A stretch of 64,000 nt of DNA from Draconibacterium halophilum (GTDB lineage Bacteria; Bacteroidota; Bacteroidia; Bacteroidales; Prolixibacteraceae): positions 2,798,001 through 2,862,000 of the forward strand of contig NZ_CP048409.1 of assembly GCF_010448835.1 (NCBI RefSeq), read 5' to 3'. Below, one piece after another: positions 1 through 8,741 of this stretch. Positions within the stretch are counted from its first letter, which is position 1. Each line of letters opens with the position of its first letter. Position numbers and translations under genes: made by a program. Under the pieces are notes generated by a model, which did no database searches, was not told the DNA's origin, and saw only the letters and a program-made list of their open reading frames with translations.

Positions 1-395
1 TAATTGTAGAATAGAATCTTTGAGTTGCTATATAAGCCTAACTCTTCCCCGTTAGTTTGCGATTTTCTATGTCGAATTCTTTCTGATATCTTCATAAAAC
101 GTTGCAAAGAAACTAAAAAATGTGGTAATCAGGAAAACACGTAAAGCTTTAGGCTTGTTTGTTAACTTTAAATGTTTATCAATCAGCTATTAAACCTAGA
201 CTTCATAGAAATTAGCTTTGGATAACCATCTGCAAATCAATACATTTGTTTCTATACGAATTAAATTTAATGGACATGTTAATTGAATGTAATCATCATT
301 AATGAAGCGCATTTTGAAAGATTACGGATAAATTTCTTATAATAATGTTTACAGAAAAGAGATTTAAAACTGAACTTCTGGGAAAGCCATACAAT
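1..395. other. AT-rich stretch without a recognisable gene
   Basis: No convincing reading frame, RNA gene or terminator was seen in this left edge of the window. It lies downstream of the minus-strand propeller gene, and whatever is encoded to its left is outside the window. Confidence 0.5.
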
Positions 396-1532
396 TTATT
401 CGCTGGAATAAGTAATGTTGTAAATTGTACCGGAAGTATCGTCGGAAACAAGGATAGAGCCATTGGGCATCTGTATCACATCAACCGGACGTCCCCAGGG
501 ACTTTCGTTTTGTAACCATCCGTTGGCAAAAGTTTCATAAGATACAGCTGTGTTTCCGTTTAACTCCACCCGGGTAATTCGGTAACCAATAGGAGTAGAT
601 CTGTTCCAGGAACCATGCTCTGCAATAAGAATACTGTTTCTGTACGATTCGGGAAACATATCACCCGTGTAAAAAAGCATGCCTAAAGCGGCTACATGCG
701 GGCCAAGATCTTGAACAGGGAAGCTAAACTCGTCGCAATTTCGTTGGTCGCCAAATTCCGGATCAGCAATTCCGGTACTATGACAAAATGGATAACCAAA
801 ATGCATGCCGGCCTGTGGGGCTTGGTTTAGCTCATCGGGCGGCAAATTGTCGCCCAACCAGTCGCGTCCGTTGTCGGTAAACCATAAAGTTCCGTCCTCT
901 GGATGCCAGTCGAAACCAACGGTGTTTCGAATACCGTGCGCAAAAATCTCATGATTACTGCCATCCGGATCCATGCGCGTAATAGAAGCATAAATTTCAT
1001 CGTCTGACAAACAAATGTTACAAGGCGCACCAACTGGTACATAGAGTTTGCCATCGGGGCCAAAGGCAATGTATTTCCAACCATGATGACCATCAGTCGG
1101 AAAGTCGTCGCTAATAAGAACAGGGGCAGGAGGAGAATTGAGATGCTCTTCGATATTCTCAAATTTCCATATTTTGCTGATCTCTGCCACATAAAGATCG
1201 CCGTTTAGAAAAGCTACTCCGTTGGGTTGGTTCATATTATCCGCAATAACGATCACCTGGTCGGCCTGGTAATCCTGATCTTTATCAATAATTGCATAAA
1301 CTTTTCCTGCTGTTCTCGATCCGACAAACAGCGTTCCCTTATCACCCAGCACCATCGATCGGGCATTGTCTACATTTTCGGCGTAAACATGTATTTTAAA
1401 ACCATCGGGCAGATTGATTTGGGGTACTGTTTCGTAATCTGGCAAAGGCTTTTCTGTTTTATCAGAAGATGTGCAAGCCAAGGTTGCCGTAAAAATAAAA
1501 AGGAGTAATGCTAAATCTTTCAATTGTTTCAT
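396..1532 (-). CDS. PQQ-dependent sugar (sorbosone-type) dehydrogenase, lipoprotein
   Basis: A 378-residue beta-propeller protein of the sorbosone/soluble glucose dehydrogenase family. These periplasmic enzymes oxidise sugars or sugar aldehydes with PQQ and pass electrons to the respiratory chain. The N-terminus is a lipoprotein signal with a lipobox ending LAC at Cys20. Family-like blade motifs are visible: LPDGFKIHVYAENVDNAR near residue 41, NQPNGVAF near 100, GHHGWKYIAFGPDGKLYV near 150 and HGIRNTVGFDWHP near 200. The start sits directly before the signal peptide. It is divergent from a Tat-exported oxidoreductase across a 323-bp gap, which suggests related sugar catabolism, but the substrate cannot be read from sequence. 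Confidence 0.85.
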   Translation of the reverse strand: MKQLKDLALLLFIFTATLACTSSDKTEKPLPDYETVPQINLPDGFKIHVYAENVDNARSMVLGDKGTLFVGSRTAGKVYAIIDKDQDYQADQVIVIADNMNQPNGVAFLNGDLYVAEISKIWKFENIEEHLNSPPAPVLISDDFPTDGHHGWKYIAFGPDGKLYVPVGAPCNICLSDDEIYASITRMDPDGSNHEIFAHGIRNTVGFDWHPEDGTLWFTDNGRDWLGDNLPPDELNQAPQAGMHFGYPFCHSTGIADPEFGDQRNCDEFSFPVQDLGPHVAALGMLFYTGDMFPESYRNSILIAEHGSWNRSTPIGYRITRVELNGNTAVSYETFANGWLQNESPWGRPVDVIQMPNGSILVSDDTSGTIYNITYSSE

Positions 1533-1775
1533 TGTACTGTTTTAACGTGTTAAAACTTTGTTTACTACTATAAACAGCAAAAAGCTAGCGATGTTTGTTC
1601 ATTCTTTTTTGAGGACGGAAAATCCACAACTGGATTATAATTGACTGGAAATGCAATATATTTTATACGTCCTCGGTTAACCATCACGTCGAGTTTTCAA
1701 TGGAATCAATAGTCTTCCTCTTTGAGTTGTGCTCAAAACGTCCAGGAAAGTACTTTCTTCTATCAGAATCTTTTA

Positions 1776-1783
1776 TAACTTTG
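1776..1783 (+). promoter_or_regulatory. candidate -7 box for the Gfo/Idh/MocA gene
   Basis: TAACTTTG matches the Bacteroidota -7 consensus TAnnTTTG about 70 bp before the start codon. No clear TTTG -33 box lies at the right distance, so this is a candidate only. The rest of the 1533-1855 gap shows nothing else recognisable. Confidence 0.4.
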
Positions 1784-1855
1784 GTAGTGAAGTACAGCCG
1801 TATTCTGCATAACAGGTGCGGCATTTTAAACTAACTAATACTAATAATTTGAGTA

Positions 1856-3256
1856 ATGAAAAGTAAAAGTCATTCATCCCGACGATCGTTTATCAAAAAT
1901 ACGGTCCTCGGAGCAGCTCTTGTTTCCACCGCTCCAACAATTATGGGTAATTCCTACAGTCAGCGAATCGTGCTAAAATCGAGAGAATTTGAGCCAACAC
2001 AGTTTGCTGCCAACGACCAGGTACAACTGGCATTAATTGGGTCCGGAATCCAGGGAATTTATGATACTACTTCGGCGCTTCGAGTTCCGGGTGTGAAATT
2101 GGTAGCAGTCTGCGATTTATATGCAGGCCGACTGCAACGTGCAAAAGAATTATGGGGCGATGATATTTTTGTAACCCGCGACTACCGCGAGATTCTTGAT
2201 CGTGATGATATTGATGCTGTCATCATTGCCACGCCTGATCACTGGCACATAAAAATCAGTACAGAAGCGTTAAAAGCAGGAAAAGCCGTTTATTGCGAAA
2301 AACCTATGGTTCAAAACTTTGATGAAGGTCATCCGCTGATTCAGGCATGGAAAGATTCGGGTCAGGTCATGCAGATTGGAAGTCAGGGTATGTCGTCGCT
2401 GGGCAACGAAAAGGCGAAGCAATTGTATGAAGATGGCGCTATTGGCGAAATTGTAATGCTCGACATGTTTAACGACCGTTATTCGGCAGAAGGTGCCTGG
2501 CAATATCCGATACCGCCGGATGCCAATCCCGATACGGTGGATTTTGATACTTTCTTAGGACGGGCACCCGAAGTACCTTTTGAACTTAAACGTTTTTTCC
2601 GCTGGAGAAATTACAAGGATTATGGCACCGGAGTAGCCGGCGACTTATTTGTACATGCATTTTCTACCTTGCATCATGTAATCAGTTCAAATGGTCCGGA
2701 TCGGGCTCAGGCAACTGGTGGTTTGCGCTATTGGGACGATGGGAGAGACGTTCCTGATGTGTCGATAACACTTTACGATTTCCCGCAAACGAATACACAT
2801 GCTGCGTTTAATGCTGCTTTTCGCGTAAATTTCATCGCCGGAGGTGGAGGTGGAGGTGGTTTCAGACTTGTGGGTACTGAAGGCGAAATGGAAATCGGAT
2901 CAAATAGTGTAAAACTAATCCGATCGAAACTAAACATGAAGCCTCAGAGTTATTCACTGATCGCTTACACCGAGGAAATGCAGAAGAAAATAAAGGAAGA
3001 GTACGATATGAAATATCTCAACGAAAGAAAAGCAGATCTGGAGGTTGGAGAAACCACTTATGAGGCTCCGGGAGATTACAAAGGTGCTCATTACGATCAT
3101 TTTTATCATTTCTTCCAGGGCGTTCGCGGACAACAGAAAATCATCGAAGATCCGGTCTACGGATTACGTGCAGCCGGTGCAGCTCTTCTGGCCAACGAAA
3201 GCTATTATAAGGCAAAACCGGTACTTTGGAATCCGGATACAATGAAGTTGAGATAA
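1856..3256 (+). CDS. Gfo/Idh/MocA-family oxidoreductase with Tat signal
   Basis: A 466-residue NAD(P)-dependent oxidoreductase of the glucose-fructose oxidoreductase/inositol dehydrogenase family. A twin-arginine signal (SRRSFIKNT, residues 8-16) followed by a hydrophobic stretch implies folded export to the periplasm. The Rossmann fold begins at about residue 59 (ALIGSGIQGIYDTT) and the family hallmark EKP lies near residue 148. The C-terminal half carries the substrate domain, with a glycine run at about 326-331. Bacteroidota encode many such secreted paralogues, often with sugar-acting enzymes, which fits the divergent PQQ-type propeller gene. The exact substrate is unknown. A hairpin terminator follows the stop codon. 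Confidence 0.88.
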   Translation: MKSKSHSSRRSFIKNTVLGAALVSTAPTIMGNSYSQRIVLKSREFEPTQFAANDQVQLALIGSGIQGIYDTTSALRVPGVKLVAVCDLYAGRLQRAKELWGDDIFVTRDYREILDRDDIDAVIIATPDHWHIKISTEALKAGKAVYCEKPMVQNFDEGHPLIQAWKDSGQVMQIGSQGMSSLGNEKAKQLYEDGAIGEIVMLDMFNDRYSAEGAWQYPIPPDANPDTVDFDTFLGRAPEVPFELKRFFRWRNYKDYGTGVAGDLFVHAFSTLHHVISSNGPDRAQATGGLRYWDDGRDVPDVSITLYDFPQTNTHAAFNAAFRVNFIAGGGGGGGFRLVGTEGEMEIGSNSVKLIRSKLNMKPQSYSLIAYTEEMQKKIKEEYDMKYLNERKADLEVGETTYEAPGDYKGAHYDHFYHFFQGVRGQQKIIEDPVYGLRAAGAALLANESYYKAKPVLWNPDTMKLR

Positions 3257-3283
3257 TAAATCCTGATGAATGCTGGCTTGCCA

Positions 3284-3321
3284 AAGAAAAGTGCATTTCG
3301 TAAAAGAGATGCACTTTCTTT
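3284..3321 (+). terminator. intrinsic terminator after the Gfo/Idh/MocA gene
   Basis: AAAGTGCAT and ATGCACTTT form a 9-bp perfect stem (3288-3296 and 3309-3317) with flanking A and T tracts. It lies between two convergent genes and may serve both. Confidence 0.7.
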
Positions 3322-3345
3322 ATATCGTTGAGTTATTCTTATCAT

Positions 3346-4743
3346 TTACTTTCCGATACAGAAATTCTTAAAAATATGCCCCAAAACCTCCTCTGTGCCA
3401 ACTTCTCCGGTAATTTCTGCCAGATAATGTAAACATTCGCGAATGTCCTGCGCAAGAAAATCGCCGGTAATTTGCATATCGAGACCATTTAGTACACGTA
3501 AAATGGCTTCATGTGCATTTTTTAAGATTTCGTAATGACGTGCATTGGTAACAATTACATCCTGTTGCTCAGCCTCCTCCAGGTTTATGGAATGACTCAT
3601 ATAATCGATCAACTCCTGCAGGTTTTCTTTTTGTTTAGCCGCAATGAACACCGCTTTTTCATTATCAGTAAGTTCCATTACTTCTATCTGCTGAATGGTA
3701 TCACGCAACCCGGAATCGATTTTATTGGCAACAATAATCAGTGTCTGATGTGGAGCAATGCGTTCGCGTATCTTCTGAATACGGCTTTCAACAAGTGGGA
3801 AGGAGTTGTGGGTGTCAACCACCAGTAAAACAACAGTTGCCTGCTCCAGCTTGCTGTAACTTCGCTCAATACCCAGGTTTTCAATCTGGTCTTCAGTTTC
3901 ACGAATACCGGCAGTATCAAAAAAACGGAAGGCTGTACCATGAATATTTACCACGTCTTCAATTACGTCGCGAGTTGTGCCATGAATTTCTGAAACAATA
4001 GCCCGATCTTCATTCAGCAGGGCATTTAAGAGGGTTGATTTTCCGACATTGGTTTCACCAATAATGGCCACCGGAATACCATTTTTTATGGCGTTTCCCA
4101 GTTGAAACGAATCTTTCAATTTCCGCAACAACTCCTCAATTTCTTCGGTTAATATGCGTAAGGCCGAACGGTCGGCAAATTCCACATCTTCTTCGCCAAA
4201 ATCCAGTTCTAACTCTACCATTGCAGTAAAATGCAAAAGCTGATCGCGCAACGCACTGATCTCTTTCGAAAATCCACCACGCATTTGGTTTAACGCCAGT
4301 TTCTGAGCCGCAGCATTCGATGATGCAATTACATCGGCAACGGCTTCGGCCTGCGAAAGATCCATTTTGCCGTTTAAAAAGGCACGTTGCGTAAATTCTC
4401 CCGGCAAAGCCAAACGGGCGCCATTTTCTACCAACACATTTAAAATCTGTTGCTGAATATAAACCGAACCATGGCACGAGATTTCAACAATATTTTCGCC
4501 GGTAAACGAATGTGGCGCACGAAACAAAGCAATAACCACCTCGTCGATGGTTTCATCGTTAGAAACAATTTTTCCAAAATGGAGGGTATTTGCTGCCTGA
4601 TCGGCAAGCAATTTACCGGTTTTGGGACTTTCGTAAACTTTATCGCATATTGCAATCGCATCGCTTCCTGAAAGACGAATAACGGCAATCGCTCCAACTC
4701 CTGGAGAGGTTGAAATGGCACATATTGTTGACTGATCGAGCAT
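3346..4743 (-). CDS. mnmE: tRNA modification GTPase MnmE (TrmE)
   Basis: MnmE works with MnmG to install the carboxymethylaminomethyl group on the wobble uridine of several tRNAs. The 465-residue protein has the N-terminal formyl-THF-binding domain (CAISTSPGVGAIAVIRLSG near residue 6), the central G domain with Walker A GETNVGKST, the G3 motif DTAGIRET and the NKID G4 motif, and ends in the diagnostic C-terminal FCIGK whose Cys is functionally important. An upstream in-frame ATG at 4857 would add 38 residues, but the start at 4743 matches the family N-terminus and lies after a TAnnTTTG box. It is divergent from glf. Confidence 0.96.
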   Translation of the reverse strand: MLDQSTICAISTSPGVGAIAVIRLSGSDAIAICDKVYESPKTGKLLADQAANTLHFGKIVSNDETIDEVVIALFRAPHSFTGENIVEISCHGSVYIQQQILNVLVENGARLALPGEFTQRAFLNGKMDLSQAEAVADVIASSNAAAQKLALNQMRGGFSKEISALRDQLLHFTAMVELELDFGEEDVEFADRSALRILTEEIEELLRKLKDSFQLGNAIKNGIPVAIIGETNVGKSTLLNALLNEDRAIVSEIHGTTRDVIEDVVNIHGTAFRFFDTAGIRETEDQIENLGIERSYSKLEQATVVLLVVDTHNSFPLVESRIQKIRERIAPHQTLIIVANKIDSGLRDTIQQIEVMELTDNEKAVFIAAKQKENLQELIDYMSHSINLEEAEQQDVIVTNARHYEILKNAHEAILRVLNGLDMQITGDFLAQDIRECLHYLAEITGEVGTEEVLGHIFKNFCIGK

Positions 4744-4768
4744 GATTTTATTCAAAAAAATATTGCCA

Positions 4769-4776
4769 CAAATATA
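4769..4776 (-). promoter_or_regulatory. candidate -7 box for mnmE
   Basis: On the minus strand this reads TATATTTG, a perfect TAnnTTTG match 25 bp before the chosen mnmE start. No clear -33 box was seen. Confidence 0.4.
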
Positions 4777-4861
4777 TAGATAATAAAACAGCGACGTATC
4801 GTGACAGATATTTGTTGGCAAAATTTTGCCAGTGGCTCTAGGCATTTCCTGCCGCATTTAC

Positions 4862-4869
4862 TACATTTG
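4862..4869 (+). promoter_or_regulatory. candidate -7 box for the glf operon
   Basis: TACATTTG matches TAnnTTTG, 21 bp before the glf start at 4891. Its position argues against the longer glf frame that opens at 4801, since that start would lie upstream of the promoter. Confidence 0.4.
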
Positions 4870-4890
4870 AAACTTCAAAACAGAATTGAA

Positions 4891-6003
4891 ATGCCTAAAA
4901 ACACTTACGATTTCCTTATTGTTGGAGCGGGATTATTTGGTTCGGTGTTTGCCGCAGAGATGAAAAAAAGAGGCAAAAAATGCCTGGTAATTGACAAACG
5001 AAAACACGTAGCGGGAAACATCTATACTGAAAAACGAGAAGACATAAATGTTCATGTTTATGGAGCACATATTTTTCATACCAGTAATAAACGGGTCTGG
5101 GATTATGTAAATAACTTAGTGGAGTTTAATCGGTACACAAATTCTCCTGTTGCGAATTATAAAGGCCGGCTTTATAGCCTCCCCTTTAACATGAATACTT
5201 TTTACCAATTATGGGGAGTAACTACACCCGAACAGGCCAAGCAAAAAGTTGAAGAACAGCGTGAGGCCTATAAACATATCATAAATCCAAAAAACCTTGA
5301 GGAACAGGCTTTGGTTTTGGGAGGTAAAGACATTTATGAGAAATTGATAAAGGGCTACACTGAAAAGCAGTGGGGCAGACCAGCAACACAAATTCCTGCT
5401 TTTATTATCCGTAGACTACCTTTCCGTTTTACTTTTGATAATAACTACTTCAACGACTTGTACCAGGGAATTCCAATAGGTGGTTATACTAAATTGGTGG
5501 AAAAGTTATTGGAAGGAGTGGAAGTGAGAACAGAAGTTGATTTTTTTAAAGATAGAAAGAGTCTGGATTCGTTAGCCGATAACATCGTATTTACCGGAAA
5601 GATTGATGAGTTTTTTGATTTTAAATATGGGAAATTAGAATATCGAAGCCTTCATTTTGATCATGAAATTTTAAAAACTGAAAATTTTCAGGGAAATGCA
5701 GTTGTTAATTACACCGACAGAGAAGTGCCGTTTACCCGAATTTTGGAGCACAAACATTTTGAATTCGGACAACAGAAAAGAACCATCATAACACGTGAAT
5801 ATCCGCATGAGTTTTCAAAGGATAAAGAATCATATTATCCAATAAATGATGCGAAAAATCAAGCGATATATGAAAAGTATTTAAAATTGTCAGAAGAGAA
5901 TAAGAATATAATTTTTGGTGGCCGTTTGGCAGAGTACAAGTACTACGACATGCATCAAGTTATTGAAAAAGCATTGGATAAAGCAAAAGAAATATCATTA
6001 TAA
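4891..6003 (+). CDS. glf: UDP-galactopyranose mutase
   Basis: A 370-residue flavoenzyme that converts UDP-galactopyranose to UDP-galactofuranose, the precursor of galactofuranose in surface glycans. The N-terminal FAD-binding motif reads FLIVGAGLFG, followed by IDKRKHVAGNIY and the conserved GAHIFHT segment. EKQWGR and the C-terminal FGGRLAEYKYYDMHQVI are family signatures. The start at MPKNTYDF gives normal family length, whereas the longer frame adds 30 unrelated residues. It is followed 31 bp later by a glycosyltransferase-like gene, consistent with a small surface-glycan operon. Confidence 0.95.
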   Translation: MPKNTYDFLIVGAGLFGSVFAAEMKKRGKKCLVIDKRKHVAGNIYTEKREDINVHVYGAHIFHTSNKRVWDYVNNLVEFNRYTNSPVANYKGRLYSLPFNMNTFYQLWGVTTPEQAKQKVEEQREAYKHIINPKNLEEQALVLGGKDIYEKLIKGYTEKQWGRPATQIPAFIIRRLPFRFTFDNNYFNDLYQGIPIGGYTKLVEKLLEGVEVRTEVDFFKDRKSLDSLADNIVFTGKIDEFFDFKYGKLEYRSLHFDHEILKTENFQGNAVVNYTDREVPFTRILEHKHFEFGQQKRTIITREYPHEFSKDKESYYPINDAKNQAIYEKYLKLSEENKNIIFGGRLAEYKYYDMHQVIEKALDKAKEISL

Positions 6004-6034
6004 ATTCATACGTTTAAACCCTCTCAAAAATATT

Positions 6035-7009
6035 ATGAGATTATCAAAATCCGCAAAAATTTACATTGCTTGTAAACCACAGGCAGCTACCGGAGGTCCG
6101 GAGCTTCTGCATCAGTTAGTGGCTAAATTAAACCAATCAGGACTTAATGCCAGAATGTTTTATTTGAAGAAAATGGATGATCCTATTCATTCAAATTACA
6201 AAAAGTACGTAAATGAATATGTATTTGAAATTGAAGATCATTCAGATAATGTTCTTATTGTTCCGGAGACACGTACATTTGAACTGAATAAATACAAATC
6301 GATACAAAAGATTATATGGTGGCAAAGTGTAGATAACTATTATGCATCAAGGAACCGTTTTAAAAATCGGTTATTGGCAGCTTTAGGTCTAAGGAAAGCT
6401 TTCAACGTAGAGAATCCAAAAGATAATATCGCCATTACAGATCATCTGGTTCAATCGAAATATGCTGAACTTCATCTGAACAAATATGGTATTGGCAACT
6501 GGAATTATCTTACCGATTACATCAGAGAAGATTTTATTACAAAATCAAATAAATTATCAATTACAGAGAAAGAAAATATAGTTCTGTATAACCCTCGAAA
6601 AGGGAAGAAATTTACGCAAAAGATTATTGATACTCATCCGGAAATTAAATGGGTGCCACTGAAAAATTTAACACCTGCTGAGGTTGCAGATAGAATTGCC
6701 AGTGCCAAAGTTTATATTGATTTTGGTAATCATCCCGGAAGGGATCGTTTCCCGCGCGAAGCAGCCGTTTTGTATAATTGTGTAATAACCGGTAGAAGAG
6801 GAGCCGCAAAGAACGGCATAGATATTCCTATTGACAATGAGTTTAAATTTGAGGATGATGTACAACTGATTAAACAAATTGGGAATAAAATAAAAGAATG
6901 CATTGAAAACTACGAAGTTAAAGTAAAACAATTCGAATCGTACCGCACACTAATTAAAAATCAGGAAGAAAATTTTGAAGAAGAAATTAGAGCGTTTTTC
7001 TCAAAATAA
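6035..7009 (+). CDS. putative glycosyltransferase next to glf
   Basis: A 324-residue protein, probably a cytoplasmic GT-B-like glycosyltransferase. The N-terminus (IYIACKPQAATGGPELLHQL) resembles the donor-side Rossmann start of this fold, and the C-terminal half has a GRDRFPREAAVLYN segment around residue 235 resembling the E-containing nucleotide-sugar-binding motif of GT-B enzymes. I did not recognise a specific CAZy family. An upstream in-frame start at 5915 would overlap glf by 89 bp and is unlikely. The neighbourhood suggests a galactofuranose- or other polysaccharide-related transfer reaction, which is inference. Confidence 0.6.
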   Translation: MRLSKSAKIYIACKPQAATGGPELLHQLVAKLNQSGLNARMFYLKKMDDPIHSNYKKYVNEYVFEIEDHSDNVLIVPETRTFELNKYKSIQKIIWWQSVDNYYASRNRFKNRLLAALGLRKAFNVENPKDNIAITDHLVQSKYAELHLNKYGIGNWNYLTDYIREDFITKSNKLSITEKENIVLYNPRKGKKFTQKIIDTHPEIKWVPLKNLTPAEVADRIASAKVYIDFGNHPGRDRFPREAAVLYNCVITGRRGAAKNGIDIPIDNEFKFEDDVQLIKQIGNKIKECIENYEVKVKQFESYRTLIKNQEENFEEEIRAFFSK

Positions 7010-7045
7010 CGACCTTTGATTAATATTATCAAAAATCAATATGCG

Positions 7046-7783
7046 ATGGAATTGCTTCTTAAGGAATCAGCAAAAATTATAAAAAAATCAAACTACACAA
7101 TTGCATTTACCGGTGCCGGAATTTCAGTTGAAAGTGGAATTCCTCCGTTCAGAGGAGAATACGGACTTTGGAATAAGTACAGGCCGCAGGTACTGGACTT
7201 GAGTTATTTCCTTAATTACCCGGGAAATTGCTGGGGGTATATTCGCGAAATATTTTACGATTTTTTTGCCGATGCTAAACCAAACGATGCACATCGTGTA
7301 CTGGCAAATATGGAGCGCAATAAATTGTTAAATGCCATTGTTACCCAGAATATCGACAATTTGCATTACGATGCCGGGAACAATACCGTGCACGAGTTTC
7401 ATGGAAATTCGAAAAAGCTGATATGCCTGAAATGCGGCCAGGTTTATGACGTTAATGATATTGATTTTGAAAATATCCCTCCAAAATGTGTTAATGATAA
7501 TGAAATTCTTAAGCCCAACTTCATATTCTTTGGCGAAGGAATCCCGCAAGAAGCTTATTCCAATTCGTTCGCAGCTGCCCAAAAAGCGGAAGTGTGCATA
7601 ATTGTTGGGTCAACCGGCGAGGTAACACCTGCATCGTATGTGCCGCGCACTGCCAAACAGGCAGGAGCTACTATTATCGAAATTAATCCTGAAGAAACCG
7701 TTTTTACATCGGTGATTACCGATATTCATTTAAAAGGCAAGGCTGCTGAAATTTTAAATCAATTAGGCAAATTATTGTTTTGA
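7046..7783 (+). CDS. Sir2-family NAD-dependent protein deacylase (sirtuin)
   Basis: A 245-residue sirtuin that would remove acyl groups from lysines with NAD. Visible motifs are AFTGAGISVESGIPPFRG near residue 20, TQNIDNLH near 102, the catalytic His in HEFHGN, NFIFFGEGIP, and a GSTGEVTPAS block. The zinc site looks incomplete: one CxxC pair (CLKC) is present, but the second pair retains only one Cys (PPKC). Start at the ATG (7046) is preferred to a TTG at 7016. It follows the glycosyltransferase by 36 bp in the same direction, probably in one transcript. Confidence 0.88.
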   Translation: MELLLKESAKIIKKSNYTIAFTGAGISVESGIPPFRGEYGLWNKYRPQVLDLSYFLNYPGNCWGYIREIFYDFFADAKPNDAHRVLANMERNKLLNAIVTQNIDNLHYDAGNNTVHEFHGNSKKLICLKCGQVYDVNDIDFENIPPKCVNDNEILKPNFIFFGEGIPQEAYSNSFAAAQKAEVCIIVGSTGEVTPASYVPRTAKQAGATIIEINPEETVFTSVITDIHLKGKAAEILNQLGKLLF

Positions 7784-7884
7784 ATTTTTCAACCAAATGT
7801 TTGAAGTTTGGGTAGTTTTTAACAAATATGAGGTGAATTAAGAAAGTTTCTAAAAGCTACATTTCATTAAACCTTAATATCATT

Positions 7885-7892
7885 TATATTTG
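7885..7892 (+). promoter_or_regulatory. candidate -7 box for fabG
   Basis: TATATTTG matches TAnnTTTG 36 bp before the fabG start. The upstream -33 element is not clear. Confidence 0.4.
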
Positions 7893-7927
7893 CGGATCTG
7901 AAAAAGAAAACTCTAAAATTTTATAAT

Positions 7928-8674
7928 ATGAGCTTATTAAAAGGAAAAACAGCTATAATTACCGGCGCTTCTCGCGGAATTGGTAAAGCAATTGCTGTTA
8001 AGTATGCACAGGAAGGGTGCGATGTTGCCTTTACCGATCTTTTTGAAGATGACAATATGAAAGCCACAGAACAGGAATTAATAGCTTACGGAGTAAAAGC
8101 CAAAGGTTATGCTTCTGATGCAAGTAATTTTGAAGATACTGACCGTGTTGTATCCGAAATTGTTAAAGAATTTGGCCGTATTGATGTATTAGTAAACAAC
8201 GCCGGTATTACAAAAGATACTTTATTGATGCGAATGACTGAAGATCAGTGGGATGCAGTTATTAATGTTAATCTAAAATCGGTATTTAACTTTACAAAAG
8301 CAGCTCAGCGCACCATGTTAAAACAACGTTCGGGATCGATTGTTAACCTGAGTTCGGTTGTTGGTGTTAGCGGAAATGCCGGACAGGCAAACTACGCAGC
8401 ATCAAAAGCAGGAATTATTGGTTTTACAAAATCGGTAGCGCGCGAATTGGGTTCTCGCGGTGTTCGTTCCAATGCTATTGCTCCTGGATTTATTATAACT
8501 GAAATGACCGGTAAAATACCGGAAGATGCGCGTAAAGCATGGGAAGCCTCAATTCCTTTAAAAAGAGGTGGAACTCCTGAAGAAGTAGCAGGAGTAGCAA
8601 CATTCCTCGCATCTGATTTATCGTCGTATGTAAGCGGACAAGTTATTACGGTTTGTGGTGCAATGAACACTTAA
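7928..8674 (+). CDS. fabG: 3-oxoacyl-[acyl-carrier-protein] reductase FabG
   Basis: A 248-residue short-chain dehydrogenase that reduces 3-oxoacyl-ACP with NADPH in fatty acid elongation. The cofactor motif TGASRGIGKA lies at residues 12-21, NNAGITKDTLLMRM near 87 is typical of FabG, and the catalytic Ser/Tyr/Lys are present (NLSS, then YAASK near residue 156). The C-terminus YVSGQVITVCGAM fits the family. Length is as expected. It is monocistronic, with its own candidate promoter and a terminator right after the stop. Confidence 0.93.
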   Translation: MSLLKGKTAIITGASRGIGKAIAVKYAQEGCDVAFTDLFEDDNMKATEQELIAYGVKAKGYASDASNFEDTDRVVSEIVKEFGRIDVLVNNAGITKDTLLMRMTEDQWDAVINVNLKSVFNFTKAAQRTMLKQRSGSIVNLSSVVGVSGNAGQANYAASKAGIIGFTKSVARELGSRGVRSNAIAPGFIITEMTGKIPEDARKAWEASIPLKRGGTPEEVAGVATFLASDLSSYVSGQVITVCGAMNT

Positions 8675-8700
8675 AAGAAGTGTGTGATAAAATATAAAGG

Positions 8701-8727
8701 AAGCTGTCTGGAAAGGCAGCTTTTTTT
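8701..8727 (+). terminator. intrinsic terminator after fabG
   Basis: AAGCTG(T)C pairs with G(G)CAGCTT, followed by seven T residues, 27 bp after the fabG stop. Confidence 0.7.
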
Positions 8728-8741
8728 GTTTCTTTGTGTTG

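Noticed and set aside
4801..4890. Extended N-terminus for glf
   Set aside because: The added residues do not match the family and the extension would start upstream of the likely promoter.
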